Under the pieces are notes generated by a model. The model saw nothing but the letters and a program-made list of their open reading frames with translations. It searched no databases and had not been told where the DNA came from. A stretch of DNA of 64,000 bases from Thunnus maccoyii. Lineage: Eukaryota > Chordata > Actinopteri > Scombriformes > Scombridae. This document shows, in pieces, positions 1 through 12,240 of this stretch (positions are counted from its first letter, which is position 1; every line of letters begins with the position of its first letter). The position numbers and the translations under genes were made by a program. The DNA is taken from assembly GCF_910596095.1 (NCBI RefSeq), contig NC_056538.1, positions 33,537,922-33,601,921 of the forward strand, given 5' to 3'.

Positions 1-415
1 CTGCAGTTCCTTGAATGGCCACTTGAGGCTCCAAAAGCGAGTCAATCCCCATAGACCCCCATGTTAAAATGCCCAACTTTACAGCAGAAATAAACATGTT
101 TACAGCCCAGTACAAACAACGGTTTTGGTCTCTGTAGCTAATTTCCTCTTTCATGACAACTGTACGGGGGGTGAATCTTTTTATAACTCACCTGTTTAAA
201 TTTTATTAAGCCGTAAAGTTCTGCATAATGACGGACATGACTGCTTTGAGTGACAGGTCCGCCAGCCGCTAGGTGGCTTGTTTCAGCCATTCGGCCCGCC
301 TCTTTGCCCATTTTTGATTGGCTGGGAGTTACGCAGCGTCACGCACTGCCAAGATGGCGACGGGTGACGTCATGGTAACTACGTCCATATTTTTATACAG
401 TCTATGGTGAAATCA
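1..415. repeat. Interspersed repeat, copy 1 (cut by window edge)
   Basis: This segment is the inverted counterpart of 15,309-15,965: both carry the same succession of sub-motifs, such as the one around TCTATGG/CCATAGA at one end and the CCCCCCGTACAGTTGTCATG block in the middle. It ends immediately before a G homopolymer. The element continues beyond the left edge. No reading frame is conserved between the copies, so this is probably a non-autonomous fish repeat. The class is not determined. Confidence 0.75.
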
Positions 416-416
416 C

Positions 417-439
417 GGGGGGGGGGGGGGGGGGGGGGG
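417..439. repeat. Poly(G) tract, 23 nt
   Basis: An uninterrupted run of 23 G abuts the end of the interspersed repeat. It could form a G-quadruplex, and its exact length is prone to sequencing error. The short reading frame through it (poly-Gly) is not a gene. Confidence 0.9.
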
Positions 440-1857
440 CAAAAACAGGAGGGGCTGCTGCATTCATGTATGCATGCATGTTACACACAACAAAACTACA
501 TGAAAACTAAAACCATACTTGGTGATATAAGCACAGTATTAAAATCTATTATCACTCTGTTCTGCATCATCATGACATCATGCTGACATCATCATGACAT
601 CATTATGACATCATGCTGACATCATCCTGGTATTTCAGCAGCTGTGCTCCACTGACCAGCAGTGTGAGCAGCATACAGCCTGGTGTCCTCTGGGCTCTGG
701 GGGTTTGGGAACGTGATGGTGAGACAGCACATTGTGCTCAATATTTCATTAATAGTTCAATAATAAATCACAGATGTAACATGTTAAGATGTGAGTTGCT
801 TATGTCTTTTAAAACTGCAAAGGTGCTCAGTAGCACGAATAACACTGCTGGTTGATTAACGTTTGATATGAAGTGATATTAAATGTATGAGAGGAATCAT
901 TATACAATCCTCCTCACCGTCTGCGTCGCCAGTTTCTCGTCTCTGAAACGTTCGTACACACGTGTGTGTTTATAGATCTCGACTGTTTCAGCAGGAAGTG
1001 ACGTTCGACTCTTTCAGGTCCCGTTTTGTGCGACAGTTATAAACGAGGCCCCACGACGTCGTCGTCTCTGAGAGCGAATGTGATCCTGCAGTAAGAGGAG
1101 AGGAGTTATTCTGAGACCGGAGGGGTTGAACACAACTATTTATACCAGAGCTGCTGTCCAACAAACTGAAAACACTTGACACGCTCTCATCCCTGCAGCT
1201 CCACTTGTAAGATGTTTGTTTTAAAGCGAGAGTCCAACATCTGTGACTTCTCTGACTGATACCGCTGCGTCACGTTCAAGAGCTTCAAAAGTGCCTCTAA
1301 AGGCTCCGATGGAAGGAAGGTAATGATGAATATTTCAGAGATGAAACACCGACTTCCAGCAGTTATTCCACTACAGGCTTTAGAGACAAATATTCCAGAT
1401 TTTTCTTAATTTTCTGGGATTTTTTACGTCTTAATGATGAAGCAGACAGTAGAGGAATGACAGGAGGAGGTTTACGCCGTCGACACTTTAACCTCTGGCT
1501 CAGCACACACACACGTAGTCCACATTCAGGATGTTTTACTGCCTGCAGCTTCAGGCTCAGGGTGAAGCTGTTAATCATTAGAAGATCCTGATCCAGAGGA
1601 ACAGTGAGGGGGGGCAGGGGCGGGGGGGGGGCATGCAGAGACCAGCAGACACTTAAACACCTGCAGGCACCACAGACCAGCTATCAAAACACTTTTTATA
1701 CATATTTATTATTATATTTATTATTATATTTGAGATGTCAGGCAGCTCCAGCTGTGGTTTATCTGTGTTTAAGTCTAGTTTATAATGAAACTGTATATTT
1801 GTGTTTAAGTGTTTTTAAGGAACCAGGAAGGAGGAAAGTATTCAGAGACACATTTAA
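440..1857. other. Intergenic, no gene seen
   Basis: The segment contains a short tandem cluster of TGACATCAT at about 572-626 and otherwise AT-rich unique-looking sequence. Reading frames here are under 100 codons with no recognisable domain or splice structure. Confidence 0.6.
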
Positions 1858-2331
1858 GGCTGCGGCTAATGATTATATTTTCATTATCGATTAATGGATC
1901 AGCTGTTTTTTTGTGTGAGTAACAGTTATTTATTAGTTGATCAGCTGATAATGACGTCAGACTGAGAAAAAGCTGCAAATCATCACAGCCAATAAATAAA
2001 TAAATAAATAGTCTTTTTATTTGACTGATTAATATTTAGTTGATTGACAAATCCTCTAATTATGTCTGGAGCTAAAAGCTTTGTGATGCAGTGATGCTGA
2101 ACTCAAAATATATATTTATTTATATAAAAGTCAAGTTTTTGGTCTATAAAATGTCAGAAAATGGTGAAAAATGTGGATCAATGTCCTTAAATGTCAAAGA
2201 TCTTCAGTTTACTGTCAGAGAAACCAGAAAATATTCACATTTAAGAAGCTGGAATCAGAGAATTTGGACATTTTTTCCTAAAAAATGATAAATTAACGTT
2301 GGAGATGAACCGATAAACGGTTGCAGCTCTG
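1858..2331. repeat. Interspersed repeat family R1 (ATCGATTAAT-type), copy
   Basis: It begins with a GCTAATGATTAT / ATCGATTAAT motif. It runs through the recurring blocks about TATAAAATGTCAGAAAATGG and GAAACCAGAAAATATTCACA, and ends in GGTTGCAGCTCTG. The same succession recurs in either orientation near 3.2, 3.7, 17.2, 26.4, 33.0, 33.3, 39.7 and 42.6 kb. It is a very common teleost repeat type. The class is not assigned. Confidence 0.7.
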
Positions 2332-2466
2332 ACGGTGTCGTTGGTTTGAGACTTCCTGTCATGTAGAAACGGAGCCGAGGCTGATGGGAGATTTAATGCA
2401 GATCCATCCTGTTCATCTGCTGCAGCTGCACCGACCGACACACCAGACTGTTCATCAACCCTGGGA

Positions 2467-2912
2467 GTGTGTGTGTGTGTGTGTGTGTGTGTGTCAGTGT
2501 GTGTGTGTGTGTGTGAATGTGTGTGTGTGTGTGTGTCAGCATGTGTGTGTGTCAGTGTGTGTGTGTATCAGTGTGTGTGTGTGTGTCAGTGTGTGTCAGT
2601 GTGTGTCAGTGTGTGTGTGTCTGTGTGTGTGAATGTGTGTGTGTGTGTGTGTGTCAGCGTGTGTGTCTGTGTGTGTGAATGTGTGTGTGTGTGTGTGTCA
2701 GCATGTGTGTGTGTCAGTGTGTGTGTGTATCAGTGTGTGTGTGTGTGTCAGTGTGTGTGTGTATCAGTGTGTGTGTGTGTGTGTGTCAGTGTGTGTGTGT
2801 GTCAGTGTGTGTGTGTATCAGTGTGTGTGTGTGTCAGTGTGTGTGTGTGTCAGTGTGTGTGTGTGTGTGTCAGTGTGTGTGTGTGTGTCAGTGTGTGTGT
2901 GTGTGTGTGTGT
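2467..2912. repeat. GT-rich compound microsatellite
   Basis: About 446 bp of (GT)n is broken at intervals by TCAG, TCAGC, ATCAG or GAATG, giving a higher-order pattern. It creates long Cys-Val reading frames in three frames that are artefacts. Alternating purine/pyrimidine sequence of this length can adopt Z-DNA. Confidence 0.95.
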
Positions 2913-3004
2913 TGCAGAGAGCATTTGATGAAGAACCTCATAAAGAATTGAAAGCTCTGACTCTCTCTCTACATGACGATACACTTTAAGGTTATACTCC
3001 CCCC

Positions 3005-3049
<45 letters not shown>

Positions 3050-3206
3050 CGCTGTCTCTCGCCCCTCCACACTGTCTCCATGGCGATACTCTTAAAGGAA
3101 CACACCACCCCTTTTTTTTTGGATCGTCCCATTTGTCAACACAGAGGTGATACTCTACATACTAACGAGTGCTGAAATGATTAAAGATCAGATTTACTTT
3201 ATTTTG

Positions 3207-3470
3207 GAGCTACAGATATTAATCCATTAATTAATCAACAGGAAATTAATCTCCACCTCATTTCTTAAACACAAAATGTCAAAATTCTCTGATTCAGCTT
3301 CTTAAATGTGAATATTTTCTGGTTTCTATGACAGTAAACTGAATATTTGATGACGTCATGTTGAACTTTAGGAAACACTGATCAACATTTTCTGACATTT
3401 TATAAACCAAACGACTGATCGATTAATCAAGAAAGAAGAGTCTATAATGATAATAATCATTAGTTGCTGT
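3207..3470. repeat. R1 repeat copy, partial
   Basis: GGAGCTACAGATATTAATCC begins the copy. It continues through a block (near TTCTTAAATGTGAATATTTTC) that also occurs in the copy at 1,858-2,331, in the reverse orientation. Confidence 0.6.
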
Positions 3471-3732
3471 TTTTTAGATATTTTGTATCTTTTACTTTTG
3501 TATTTTCTTTCTTGAGTTCAGCGTCGCTCCAGACAAACTAGACACTAAATATTAATCAGTTGATTGTTTTGAGTGATTTGCAGCTGTCGTTATCAGCTGA
3601 GCTAATCAATAACAGCTGGGTCTCTGAGTACTTGAGTCTATTATCCAAAAAGTAATAAACAGAGTAATCAATAATTCAAATAATAATGAGTTATCACACT
3701 TATTGTTTATATGTCTTTACATGTATTGTGAC

Positions 3733-4000
3733 CGGAGCTGCAACAACTCGTCAGTTAATCAATCAGATTTCCAACGAAAGGAAATGAATCTGCAACTATT
3801 CTGATAATCGATCGATTGATTGATTGATCGTCCTGTTTGAGTCTCAGATGTGACGATTGTTTGTTTTTCTTTGTCAACGTGTGATTTTTTTTCACACTTT
3901 TTGAACATTTCATCGACTAATCGATTAATCGAGAAAATAATCTGCAGATTTATCGATATTGATTATATATATGATGATGAAATAATCATTAGTTAGAACC
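3733..4000. repeat. R1 repeat copy, partial
   Basis: It starts at GAGCTGCAACAACTCGTCAG and contains repeated ATCGATTGATTG / CGACTAATCGATTAATCG motifs characteristic of family R1. Confidence 0.6.
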
Positions 4001-4449
4001 TTAATGATCACATCACAGTAAAACACGTCAGCTGTGAGTTTTGGGAAACGTTTTAATAAATAAATAAATATGAATCTGACGTCGTCTCGTTCTCTGGATT
4101 CACAAACATACAAACAAACATTCCTCTGATGGAAACCACAAACAAAACAACAACAACTGTAAGTTTAATTTATTTTACTTTATTTAAATATGTCGTCATA
4201 GTTTATATTCATTTTTAATTTTATCACTACTTTTATTATTATTGTTAATAAAACTTTGATTTCCTGCTCTCTGAAGCAGCCGCCTCTTTAAGTGATGTCA
4301 CACGCTATCAGCTGTTTGATGATGTCATCTGAGGGCTGCAGGTCACATGATAAACTGATCACAGATCCATAAAGTGATCAGAAACTGATCCATAAACTCA
4401 TTACATATGTTGTATGTTGATTTTTTTCCACTGAGGGTTTAAATAAAAA

Positions 4450-4450
<1 letters not shown>

Positions 4451-4509
<59 letters not shown>
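4451..4509. repeat. (TAA)n microsatellite
   Basis: Perfect trinucleotide array of about 19 units. Confidence 0.95.
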
Positions 4510-4636
4510 GGTGAAATAAAATATATGCATATATAATATTTATAAACTAGAGTTTAGAAGGAGGAGCTGCTGGGAAAGATGGAGACAGAGACTGGAAACC
4601 AGTAAAGAGAACAAAAGGCCATAAAACAGGGAGGGG

Positions 4637-4656
4637 CACACACACACACACACACA

Positions 4657-4715
<59 letters not shown>
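4637..4715. repeat. (CA)n microsatellite
   Basis: About 79 bp of CA with one TCA interruption. Confidence 0.95.
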
Positions 4716-4718
<3 letters not shown>

Positions 4719-5415
4719 CTCATCAGCCTGTTTGTGCTGAGCTCAGCACCTCCTGCTGGTTATGATGCTCCGGGTGGAGGAGGGGAGTCTGTGTGTGTCA
4801 TCCGTCAGATGTTTACAGTCAGCTGATGAAGAGGAGGAAGATGAAGCTCATCTGATATGAGTAGAATGTCTTTCAGTGTTTCATAGTTTATTTAAATGAT
4901 TATATTTTATTTCTGAGCGTCAGAGATGAAGATTGAAACACACTGACTGTGATCAGTGATGCTCCTCGTTCGACGCTGCTGTGGTGAAACTGCAGCATCA
5001 GATTTAAAACCAACCAGATGTGTCCTGATGTTCTCTGTATTTACTGCTGCATGGAATGAATGAATGAAATGTCTCTGCGGTTAATTATTTTTATGCTTTA
5101 GAGAGTAAACAATTCTCTCATTCACTCCACCGCCACTCCCTCTCTTCTCTCTTCTTCTTCTTCTTCTGCTGCAGAAAACACAGCTCTGGTCTCGAGTCGA
5201 CGCCTCATGACGCTTTTGATGCCCGTTCGGCCGTTTAAAACCCACAGCTGTACTTCAAAACACACATCAGACGCTTCCAGTGTGTTTGAGTCTTCATGTT
5301 CAGCTGATGAGACCAACATCTTCATCACCAGATGAAGGTCTGAGAGGAGTTCACACATGGAACTAAAAACATAGAATCTCCCAAAATGTGCAAAACAAGA
5401 ACAACAGAAGATCTG

Positions 5416-5451
<36 letters not shown>

Positions 5452-6652
5452 TAGTGCTGCACCAATCTGACTTCCTCTTTTATCTGCAGATATGATCTGA
5501 AACCAGTCCAGACTTCAGTGTGTGGATCATTTCTATTCCCACATGGAAACGTTTAGAACAGAAGAACTATGAGTCTTCATCTACTGGTCTCTGTAGATGT
5601 GTTTGTTTAGCATGTAGCTAAAACACAACTAAAGCTACATCAGGTCCTCGTCTATGATGAGTCATATTTGAATAACAATAACTAGAACATGCTTTATGCC
5701 AGAACTACGCATATCACCTCACACCTTCTACATCCTGTCAAGCACACATGTGTAAAACTCCAGACCTCCAGGACTAACCTTACGAGAGACCACTGGTGTC
5801 CCTAAACCTCTCCGAAACCTCGCTGGTCGCTGGTGACCCGGTGGATGTTAAGAGGTTAAAGGTTGTGAGTAGGGATGCACGATATTGGATTTTTTGCCGA
5901 TATCCGATATTTCCAACTCATTGTGGCCAATACCGATACCGATATATGCACATATTCTTTTCCAGCTGGCTGAGGAGACTATTATATATGCAAGCATAGA
6001 TTGTACTAAGTATGATCAAGAAAGACAATATATGAAGGAAGAACTGAGGAAGACTGAAGTTCAGGAGCTCAGCATTAAAACCTTAATGAACCTGCTGAGT
6101 GGGAGCAGCAGACAGAAGGATTAATGTGTAGGATTTAATCTCTGGTCCAGACTACAGAGCAGAAGGTGGCGGTAATGCACCTAATACGCTGGTTGCCAAC
6201 TGCCGTTATAAACCAAAAAGAAGAAGTTTTTTGTTTTTTTTCCAAACAGAGTGGTTTCCTCCGCAGGCTGCACTTCACTCAGCAGCCCATCAGACCTGCT
6301 GCTTCTTCCCCACTTCCCATAACAAACCGGGGCTCGGTGCTCCGGTTGGATCCACATAGAGAGCCGGGGCTAACGTTAGCTGGGAGGCTAGCGGAGGCTA
6401 GCTGGCTGTGCTTCCCTCCGGTCATGCTAAACCCAACCAGACCTGAACCACAGCGTTATTGTTTAACAGTGATGTGTTTAATGGTTTTATAAAGCACAGA
6501 CAGATGATGTCATCCTGATGATTACTGCTGATAGATGCGCCAGATTAGAAAACGCCGCCATGTGTCGTTCTGGAGTCACATGATCAAACCACAGATCTGC
6601 AGGTTCATTTGGACGACATGCTAACATGTACGGATGGATTTGAGACGTTGAC

Positions 6653-6955
6653 ATTTGGAGTAAAGACGGAGAAAAAGAGGTGAAATCCTGCTACTATAGT
6701 TTGTTTACGAAGCCTCCAGAGCTAGAGGAAGCTTCCTGAAGCTGACCAATCAGAACAGAGTGGGCTCATTGGGAGGCGGGGCCTTAAAGAGACAGGAGCT
6801 AAAACGGCCTGTTTCAGACAGAGGCTGAACTGAGGGGCTGCATAAAGGACCAGTAGAAGATAAATAAGGAGTTTTTAACTGGAAATCATGCAAAGATATT
6901 CCAGTAGAGCCCCAGAATATAAATATAGAGCTGGAAATATGCAGAATAGGTGTCC
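6653..6955. repeat. Dispersed repeat R2, copy 1
   Basis: It is a direct repeat of 49,736-50,056. Shared landmarks in the same order are GAGTAAAGA, GTGAAATCCT, a GACCAATC..GAACAGAGTGGG block, CCTTAAAGAGACAGGAGC and TTCCAGTAGAGCCCCAGAAT. No coding capacity is seen. Confidence 0.8.
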
Positions 6956-7173
6956 AGATCAGGATCAAGGCTAAAAAACTTGGATTGGAAAATCTTAAAT
7001 TGTCATAACACAAAACAAAGCTGCAAAAATAGACTTTCTATAGGATGTGTGGGGGAGTCAGGAGACTGTATACAAGGTCTAAAGTTTAACTTCACTCAGA
7101 CAGTGTTTGGGTGTTTCTCAGCTGATCAGCAGAAACAAACAGAAATCGACAAGAAATACACACCTCCTCTGGG

Positions 7174-7204
<31 letters not shown>

Positions 7205-7350
7205 TCATTCAGTCTCTCAGGTTTCTCTGTTCTGGCCAGCAGGTCACTACAGTCCTGAATCTTGTGGATCTGATCCCAGAATCAATACGACACGCTGGTC
7301 TGTCTGCTGTAAACAAACACACGGAAACTGAATCCGACACCTGACTTCAC

Positions 7351-7353
<3 letters not shown>

Positions 7354-7397
<44 letters not shown>
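7354..7397. repeat. (CA)n microsatellite
   Basis: About 22 perfect CA units. Confidence 0.95.
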
Positions 7398-7398
<1 letters not shown>

Positions 7399-8097
7399 CG
7401 CTGCTCTCTGTGGTCACATCAGGCCCCGCCTCTCTGGGCGTGTGCCTGAAGACCACATGGAAAATGTTTCTACATACTCAGATAAACCTGCCGTCATTCA
7501 GACATGTGGATAACAGCTCTCTCTCCAGGATGCTAGCTGCTTCCCCCCCGTTTCCAGTCTTTATGCTAAGCTAAGCTAACCAGCTGTAGCATCATATTTA
7601 GTGTACTGGACAGCTTTAGTGATGTCATAAAAATACTGAAAAAGGTTGATATTTATTATTCTTTGTTCCTTATCGTACTTCGATTTAAAGATAATCATTC
7701 TCTCAGTTTTGGAACAACAGTTCCCGTAATGCTTTGGAGGATGTGAACAGGATAGGTTCACTGAGTTACGCCGTTGGCTACATCTTGAGCCCATATTTGT
7801 TCATATTTTGGCATATTAACGCCATTAAAATTTATGTGAATCAGCTGTTTGCAGTGTAACATGACGCACAGACAACTATCACTGATCACTGTGATACTGA
7901 GGAAAACTTAAAGTTCTGAAAGGTCTCTGATTTCTACGGAGATTATGGAGGTTTATTCATGACATATATCAGATATGTTGATATCCTCTGGAAGTGCAAG
8001 TCACACTGAATATAAGAATATGTTTTTCATGTCTGTATGTTCAGACTTGACAGAGTTATGACTCTGAGAGGGAGGACGAGTTGACACAAATTGTGGC

Positions 8098-8519
8098 TAA
8101 TATTAGCTTATTGCTGCTAATATTAGCTTGTTGCAGATAATGTTAGCTTGTTGCAGATAATATTAGCTTGTTGCAGATAATGTTAGCCTGTTGGAGATAA
8201 TGTTAGCTTGTTGCAGATAATATTAGCTTGTTGCAGATAATGTTAGCTTGTTGCAGATAATATTAGCTTGTTGCAGATAATGTTAGCTTGTTGCAGATAA
8301 TATTAGCTTATTGTAGATAATGTTAGCTTGTTGCTGATAATGTTAGCTTGTTGCAGATGATGTTAGCTTGTTGCTGATAATATTAGCTTAATGCAGATAA
8401 TATTAGCTTGTTGCAGATAATATTAGCTTAATGCAGATAATATTAGCTTGTTGCAGATAATATTAGCTTATTGCTGATAATATTAGCTTATTGCTGATAA
8501 TATTAGCTTGTTGCTGATA
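8098..8519. repeat. 20-bp minisatellite
   Basis: About 21 tandem copies of a 20-bp unit, consensus TTAGCTTGTTGCAGATAATR. Variants alternate between GTTAGC and ATTAGC and between TTGCAG and TTGCTG. There is no coding frame and no CRISPR-like spacer structure, because the whole unit is repeated. Confidence 0.93.
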
Positions 8520-9470
8520 AATCGGTATCAGTGTAAATGTCAGCAGATAAGTAACTAGAAAAGTCAGCACAGAAATACTAGGTTACTAGGTACTAGGTTT
8601 GAGATCATGTAGGAACAGTTTCACCCTTATATAGTTTGTCCACCAGAGTATCTTGGTAACAATAAACATATAAGGTATAAAAGGATCTGTGAGGAGCCGT
8701 GGAGAAAAAAAAACTAATTTGTGCTCTTGATTAAACTCTCAATTTAAGCTTTTAAGAAAGCAATGAAGATGTTTCCCCTGTATGTCAGCTACAGCTGGAT
8801 CCAAGGCAGCCAGGAAACTCTACAACCACGGATGCATTAAGAGAATATAAAGTACATCCACATATCTGAGTTCATGATCAAAATAAAACCTTATTAAATC
8901 CAAGTGATCCACAGTGAGGGAGTACGCAGGACGAGAGCACAAAAAGCATTTTTCTCTCCGTGGCCCCTCCCGCGCTCCGTAGATCTGTACGCTGATTGTT
9001 TGTGTATGTTAAAAAATACAATCAGCTGATTTTTTAATTAAATTTTTTTAAAATATCACCTAGATATCAATACCAGCTTTACATTCCAGTGTCAGTCAGG
9101 CTGTAAACGGTGTCTGTATGAGAAATAAAGAGAATAAGAGTGTTTCCCAACATGCTGATGTGTTCCTGCAGCAGGCTGCGTGTTGGTGATGATGATATTA
9201 TAGAGCGTTTATCCTGTTTAGTGTATCATGCACAGCAGAAAGCTGACTCACTCCAAGCTTTTCACTCCCATCTCTTCAAGTATAAACCTTCACAGACGTT
9301 TCACTGACATCAGCACAGTTTTCAGTCTGACAGACGCGAGCCTGCAGACGACGATCCTGTCCAAACACTTCCAGTCCAGCAGCTGTCAGATCTGTTTAAA
9401 TTTACATGAAATGAAAAACCAACCTGTCACAGTTCCAGTTAGAGCTGCCGTGATTAGTCCAATTCATCGA
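8520..9470. other. Intergenic, no gene seen
   Basis: AT-rich unique-looking sequence. Reading frames are under 90 codons and without recognisable domains. Confidence 0.55.
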
Positions 9471-9478
9471 TTAGTCGG

Positions 9479-10315
9479 CAGCGATGGAAAATAACTCAGT
9501 ACATTTACCATTTAGAGGTACTTGTACTTTACTTGAGTATTTCCATGTGATGCTACTTTCTACATTTCAGAGGGAAATATTGTACTTTCTACTCCACTAC
9601 ATTTATTTGACAGCTTTAGTTACTTTTCAGATGAAGATTTGACACAATGGATAATATAACAAGCTTTTAAAATACAACACATTGTTAAAGATGAAACCAG
9701 TGGTTTCCAACCTTTTTGGCTTTTGACGTCTTACAAAAAGCAGTGTGTAGTCGGGGTCACATTTCACATGTCTATGAGTTGCTAACAGCTCCACCAAATA
9801 GTGATTTTTCCCTCTAAACTTCTCACATGCTTTCATTTCAATAAATGTTCAAATGATCCAATATTTCAGCAAAAATCAAAGATTAGAGAAAAAGTCAAAA
9901 AAACTGAAAACAGATTTGTGTATCAGAACTTTGTTTTTTCTTCTTTCCTCTCCCATTAATCATCTCACCACCCCTCAGATTTATCTGCTGACCCTTTGGA
10001 GGGGCCCCACCCCTAGGTTGGGAACCACTGGACTAAACTAGCTAACTGTATATAAAGTAGTGTAAAGTAGCTCCACCTCCAGCAGCTACAACAGTAACAT
10101 GCTGCTCTAACACTGATGCTTCACTATTAATAATCTAATGATGTCATATATAATAATATATCAGTCAGAGGGACCAAACCACTACTTTTACTGCAATACT
10201 TTAACTACATCAAGCTCATAATACTTATGTACTTTTACTAGTAATGGAGTATTTTTATATTGCTGTACTGATAGTTTTACTGCAGTAAAGTATCTGAATA
10301 CTTCTTTCATCACTG
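9479..10315. mobile_element. hAT-like non-autonomous DNA transposon, full copy
   Basis: An 837-bp element is bounded by imperfect terminal inverted repeats (CAGCGATGGAAAATAACT at the left; the right end reads inward as CAGTGATGAAAGAAGTATTC). It is flanked by an 8-bp direct duplication, TTAGTCGG (9,471-9,478) and TTAGTCAG (10,316-10,323), with one mismatch. An 8-bp duplication and CAGTGRTGGAA-type ends fit hAT elements. There is no transposase. A core of about 360 bp recurs at 27,090-27,450 and 46,052-46,599 in the opposite orientation. Confidence 0.82.
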
Positions 10316-10829
10316 TTAGTCAGAAATGAATCAGCAGCTATTTTGATCTTCAATGAATCATTTAAGTCGTATTTTTCAAGTAAAAACACCAAATATTTCA
10401 TAGTTTTAGGTTCTCCTGTTAGAGAGTGCAGCTTTTTGGTCTTAAATTAACGTGAATTGAATGTTTTGGGGTTTTGAACTGATGTGTTGGCATCAGTTTG
10501 TGTTTTTCACACAGTTTCCTGATGTTTTATTGACAGTAAATAATCTGCAGATTCGTCGCAGCTTTCTATCAGAAGCTGCTGTCTGTCAACACTGAAACAA
10601 CGAGGCGTTCACTGACCCCGTTTACACAAGCTTACAGTTCATCAGAGGGGTCAGAGGTCAGAGGTCAGATTCTGTAGGTCAGCGCTTCGCTCGATGGCAG
10701 CGATGGATCCGAACTGCAAACAGCCGTCTGACACTGACTTACAGCTGCTTTCTTCTTCTGTGGTGACTGATACACAAAGAACTGCAGCTCCCAGAATGCA
10801 TCACTCTATATGGACCTCTGTACAGGACA

Positions 10830-11360
10830 CACACTGTCTTTCTGTCTCTCACTCAGGCCACATATCTGTCTCTCTTCGTCCTTCTGTCTGTCTCTCTGAC
10901 TCTCTAACCTCTCACCTGTCTGTCTCTCTGTCCTGTTATCTGTCTCTCTTCGCTCTCTATGTGTCTGTCTCCCCCTTCCTGCCCCGTCTGTCTCTCTAGT
11001 CTCCTTAAAATATCTGTCTGTCCTCTCACCTGTCTGCCTGCAACATGCTGCCTGTCTGTCTCTCTGTCCTGTTATCCACCCCTTGTCACTCATCGCTGTC
11101 TCTTTACTCTCTTACATGTCTGTCTACCCTCCCGTCTCTCTTTCTCTCTCTCTGTCCTCACATCTGTCTCTCTGTCTTCCTGTCTGCCTCTCAGCCTCTT
11201 GACTGTCTCTCTCTCAGTACTCTCTCTCTGACTCTCTCACCTCTCACCTGTCTCTCTGTCCTGTGTCCTGTCTCTCCGTCCAGGTCAGTTTTTTCTTCTG
11301 ACATGTCTGTCTGCAACATGCTAGTCTTTCTCTTTCTCGTCCCACCTGTCTGTCTCTCTG
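10830..11360. repeat. Imperfect TCTG/TCTC pyrimidine tract
   Basis: About 530 bp is dominated by C and T on the plus strand, with recurring CTGTCTGTCTCTCT. The strong strand asymmetry produces long apparent frames on both strands, none of which looks like a real protein. Confidence 0.85.
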
Positions 11361-11739
11361 TGTTTTGCTGCATCAGGCTTCTCTTGGTTAAAAACACAGC
11401 AGAAACACACACACACACACACACACACACACGCCCACACACACTCTGCACCCCATCCCATAATAACCACACCTCACAGCTCCAGTGCAGCTGCATTCAG
11501 GATGTGAGCGGCGGGCAGGGCGACAGGCAGGGATACCGCAGTACACTTCTACCCAACATGCATCACTCCCCCACATCCATCCCATCAGCGTCTCCACCCT
11601 CCAACTTCCCTCCATCCCATCATCCCCGAGCCCCTCCACCCAGCATCCACCCCTCCGTCCCTGCAGTCAGCAAAAAACTTCCAGCCTCCCTCCATCCTCC
11701 AGCCTCCCTCCTACCTGCCGCCGGTGCCTTCTCTTTGCC

Positions 11740-12240
11740 CTCCATCTCCCGGTTCGGCTCGGTTCGGCTCGGCTCGGCTCGGCTCGGTTCTGTTCTGTTC
11801 GGCTCGGTGAGGTCTCTTCTCGTCACAAATCCACCTGCCTGCGTTCCTCCTTCCTTCCCGAATCAGCTGCAGTCAACAAGCGTCGAGTCAGAGACGATCT
11901 GATCAATCAGCCGCTGATAGATCGATACCGGCGGGAGAGAGGAAGAGGAGGAGGACGAGGAGGAAGAAGAGGAGGAAGAGGAGGGAGGCACCGGGATAAA
12001 GAACAGAAAACTAAACGTGCTGTTTTCTCTAAAAGAGCCTCCTCGCGGCGGCGTTTATTTTTTCCTCCTGCGGACGTTGAGGCTCGTGCGTTCACCTGTC
12101 CGTGTCCGCGCGCTGCTGCTGCTGCTCTCTCTCTCTCTCTCTTTCTATCTCTCTCTCTCTCTCTCTCTCTGCTCGCGCCGTGTTGCTGCAGCTCGAGCCA
12201 GGAAAGCACAGGAGTGACGTCACGCCGGAGGAGTTTTTAA
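11740..12240. promoter_or_regulatory. GC-rich, CpG-containing block, possible promoter / 5' exon
   Basis: The block begins with a (GGCTC)n-type pentanucleotide run (11,752-11,808). It continues through a GAG/GGA-rich purine stretch and then CpG-dense sequence (around 12,045-12,120, including CCTCGCGGCGGCG and GTCCGCGCGCTGC). It contains a TGACGTCA-type CRE site near 12,215. In vertebrates such islands often mark transcription starts. No coding exon was recognised on either strand, so the call is tentative. Confidence 0.35.

Larger units (their letters stand above)
2913..8097. other. Intergenic repeat-rich block, no gene seen
   Basis: The block holds a (CT)n run (3,008-3,046), R1 copies, (TAA)n (4,451-4,509), (CA)n (4,637-4,715), (CAT)n (5,416-5,451), (GT)n (7,176-7,205) and (CA)n (7,354-7,397). 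It also holds a 'GGGATGCACGATATTGG'-type teleost repeat near 5,872-6,130 and a dispersed repeat at 6,653-6,955. Small reading frames here coincide with repeats and are not supported as genes. Confidence 0.6.

Noticed and set aside
2384-2989. Long Cys-Val repeat proteins in three plus-strand frames
   Set aside because: They are translations of a GT microsatellite with no stop codons by composition, not genes.
5885-6124. 79-codon frame starting MDFLPISDIS
   Set aside because: It overlaps a common teleost repeat around a GATATTGG motif and has no other support.
11045-12240. Long Ser/Leu/Pro/Arg-rich frames of 250-285 codons
   Set aside because: They arise from the pyrimidine tract and purine-rich low-complexity sequence; both strands are open, which is a composition effect.
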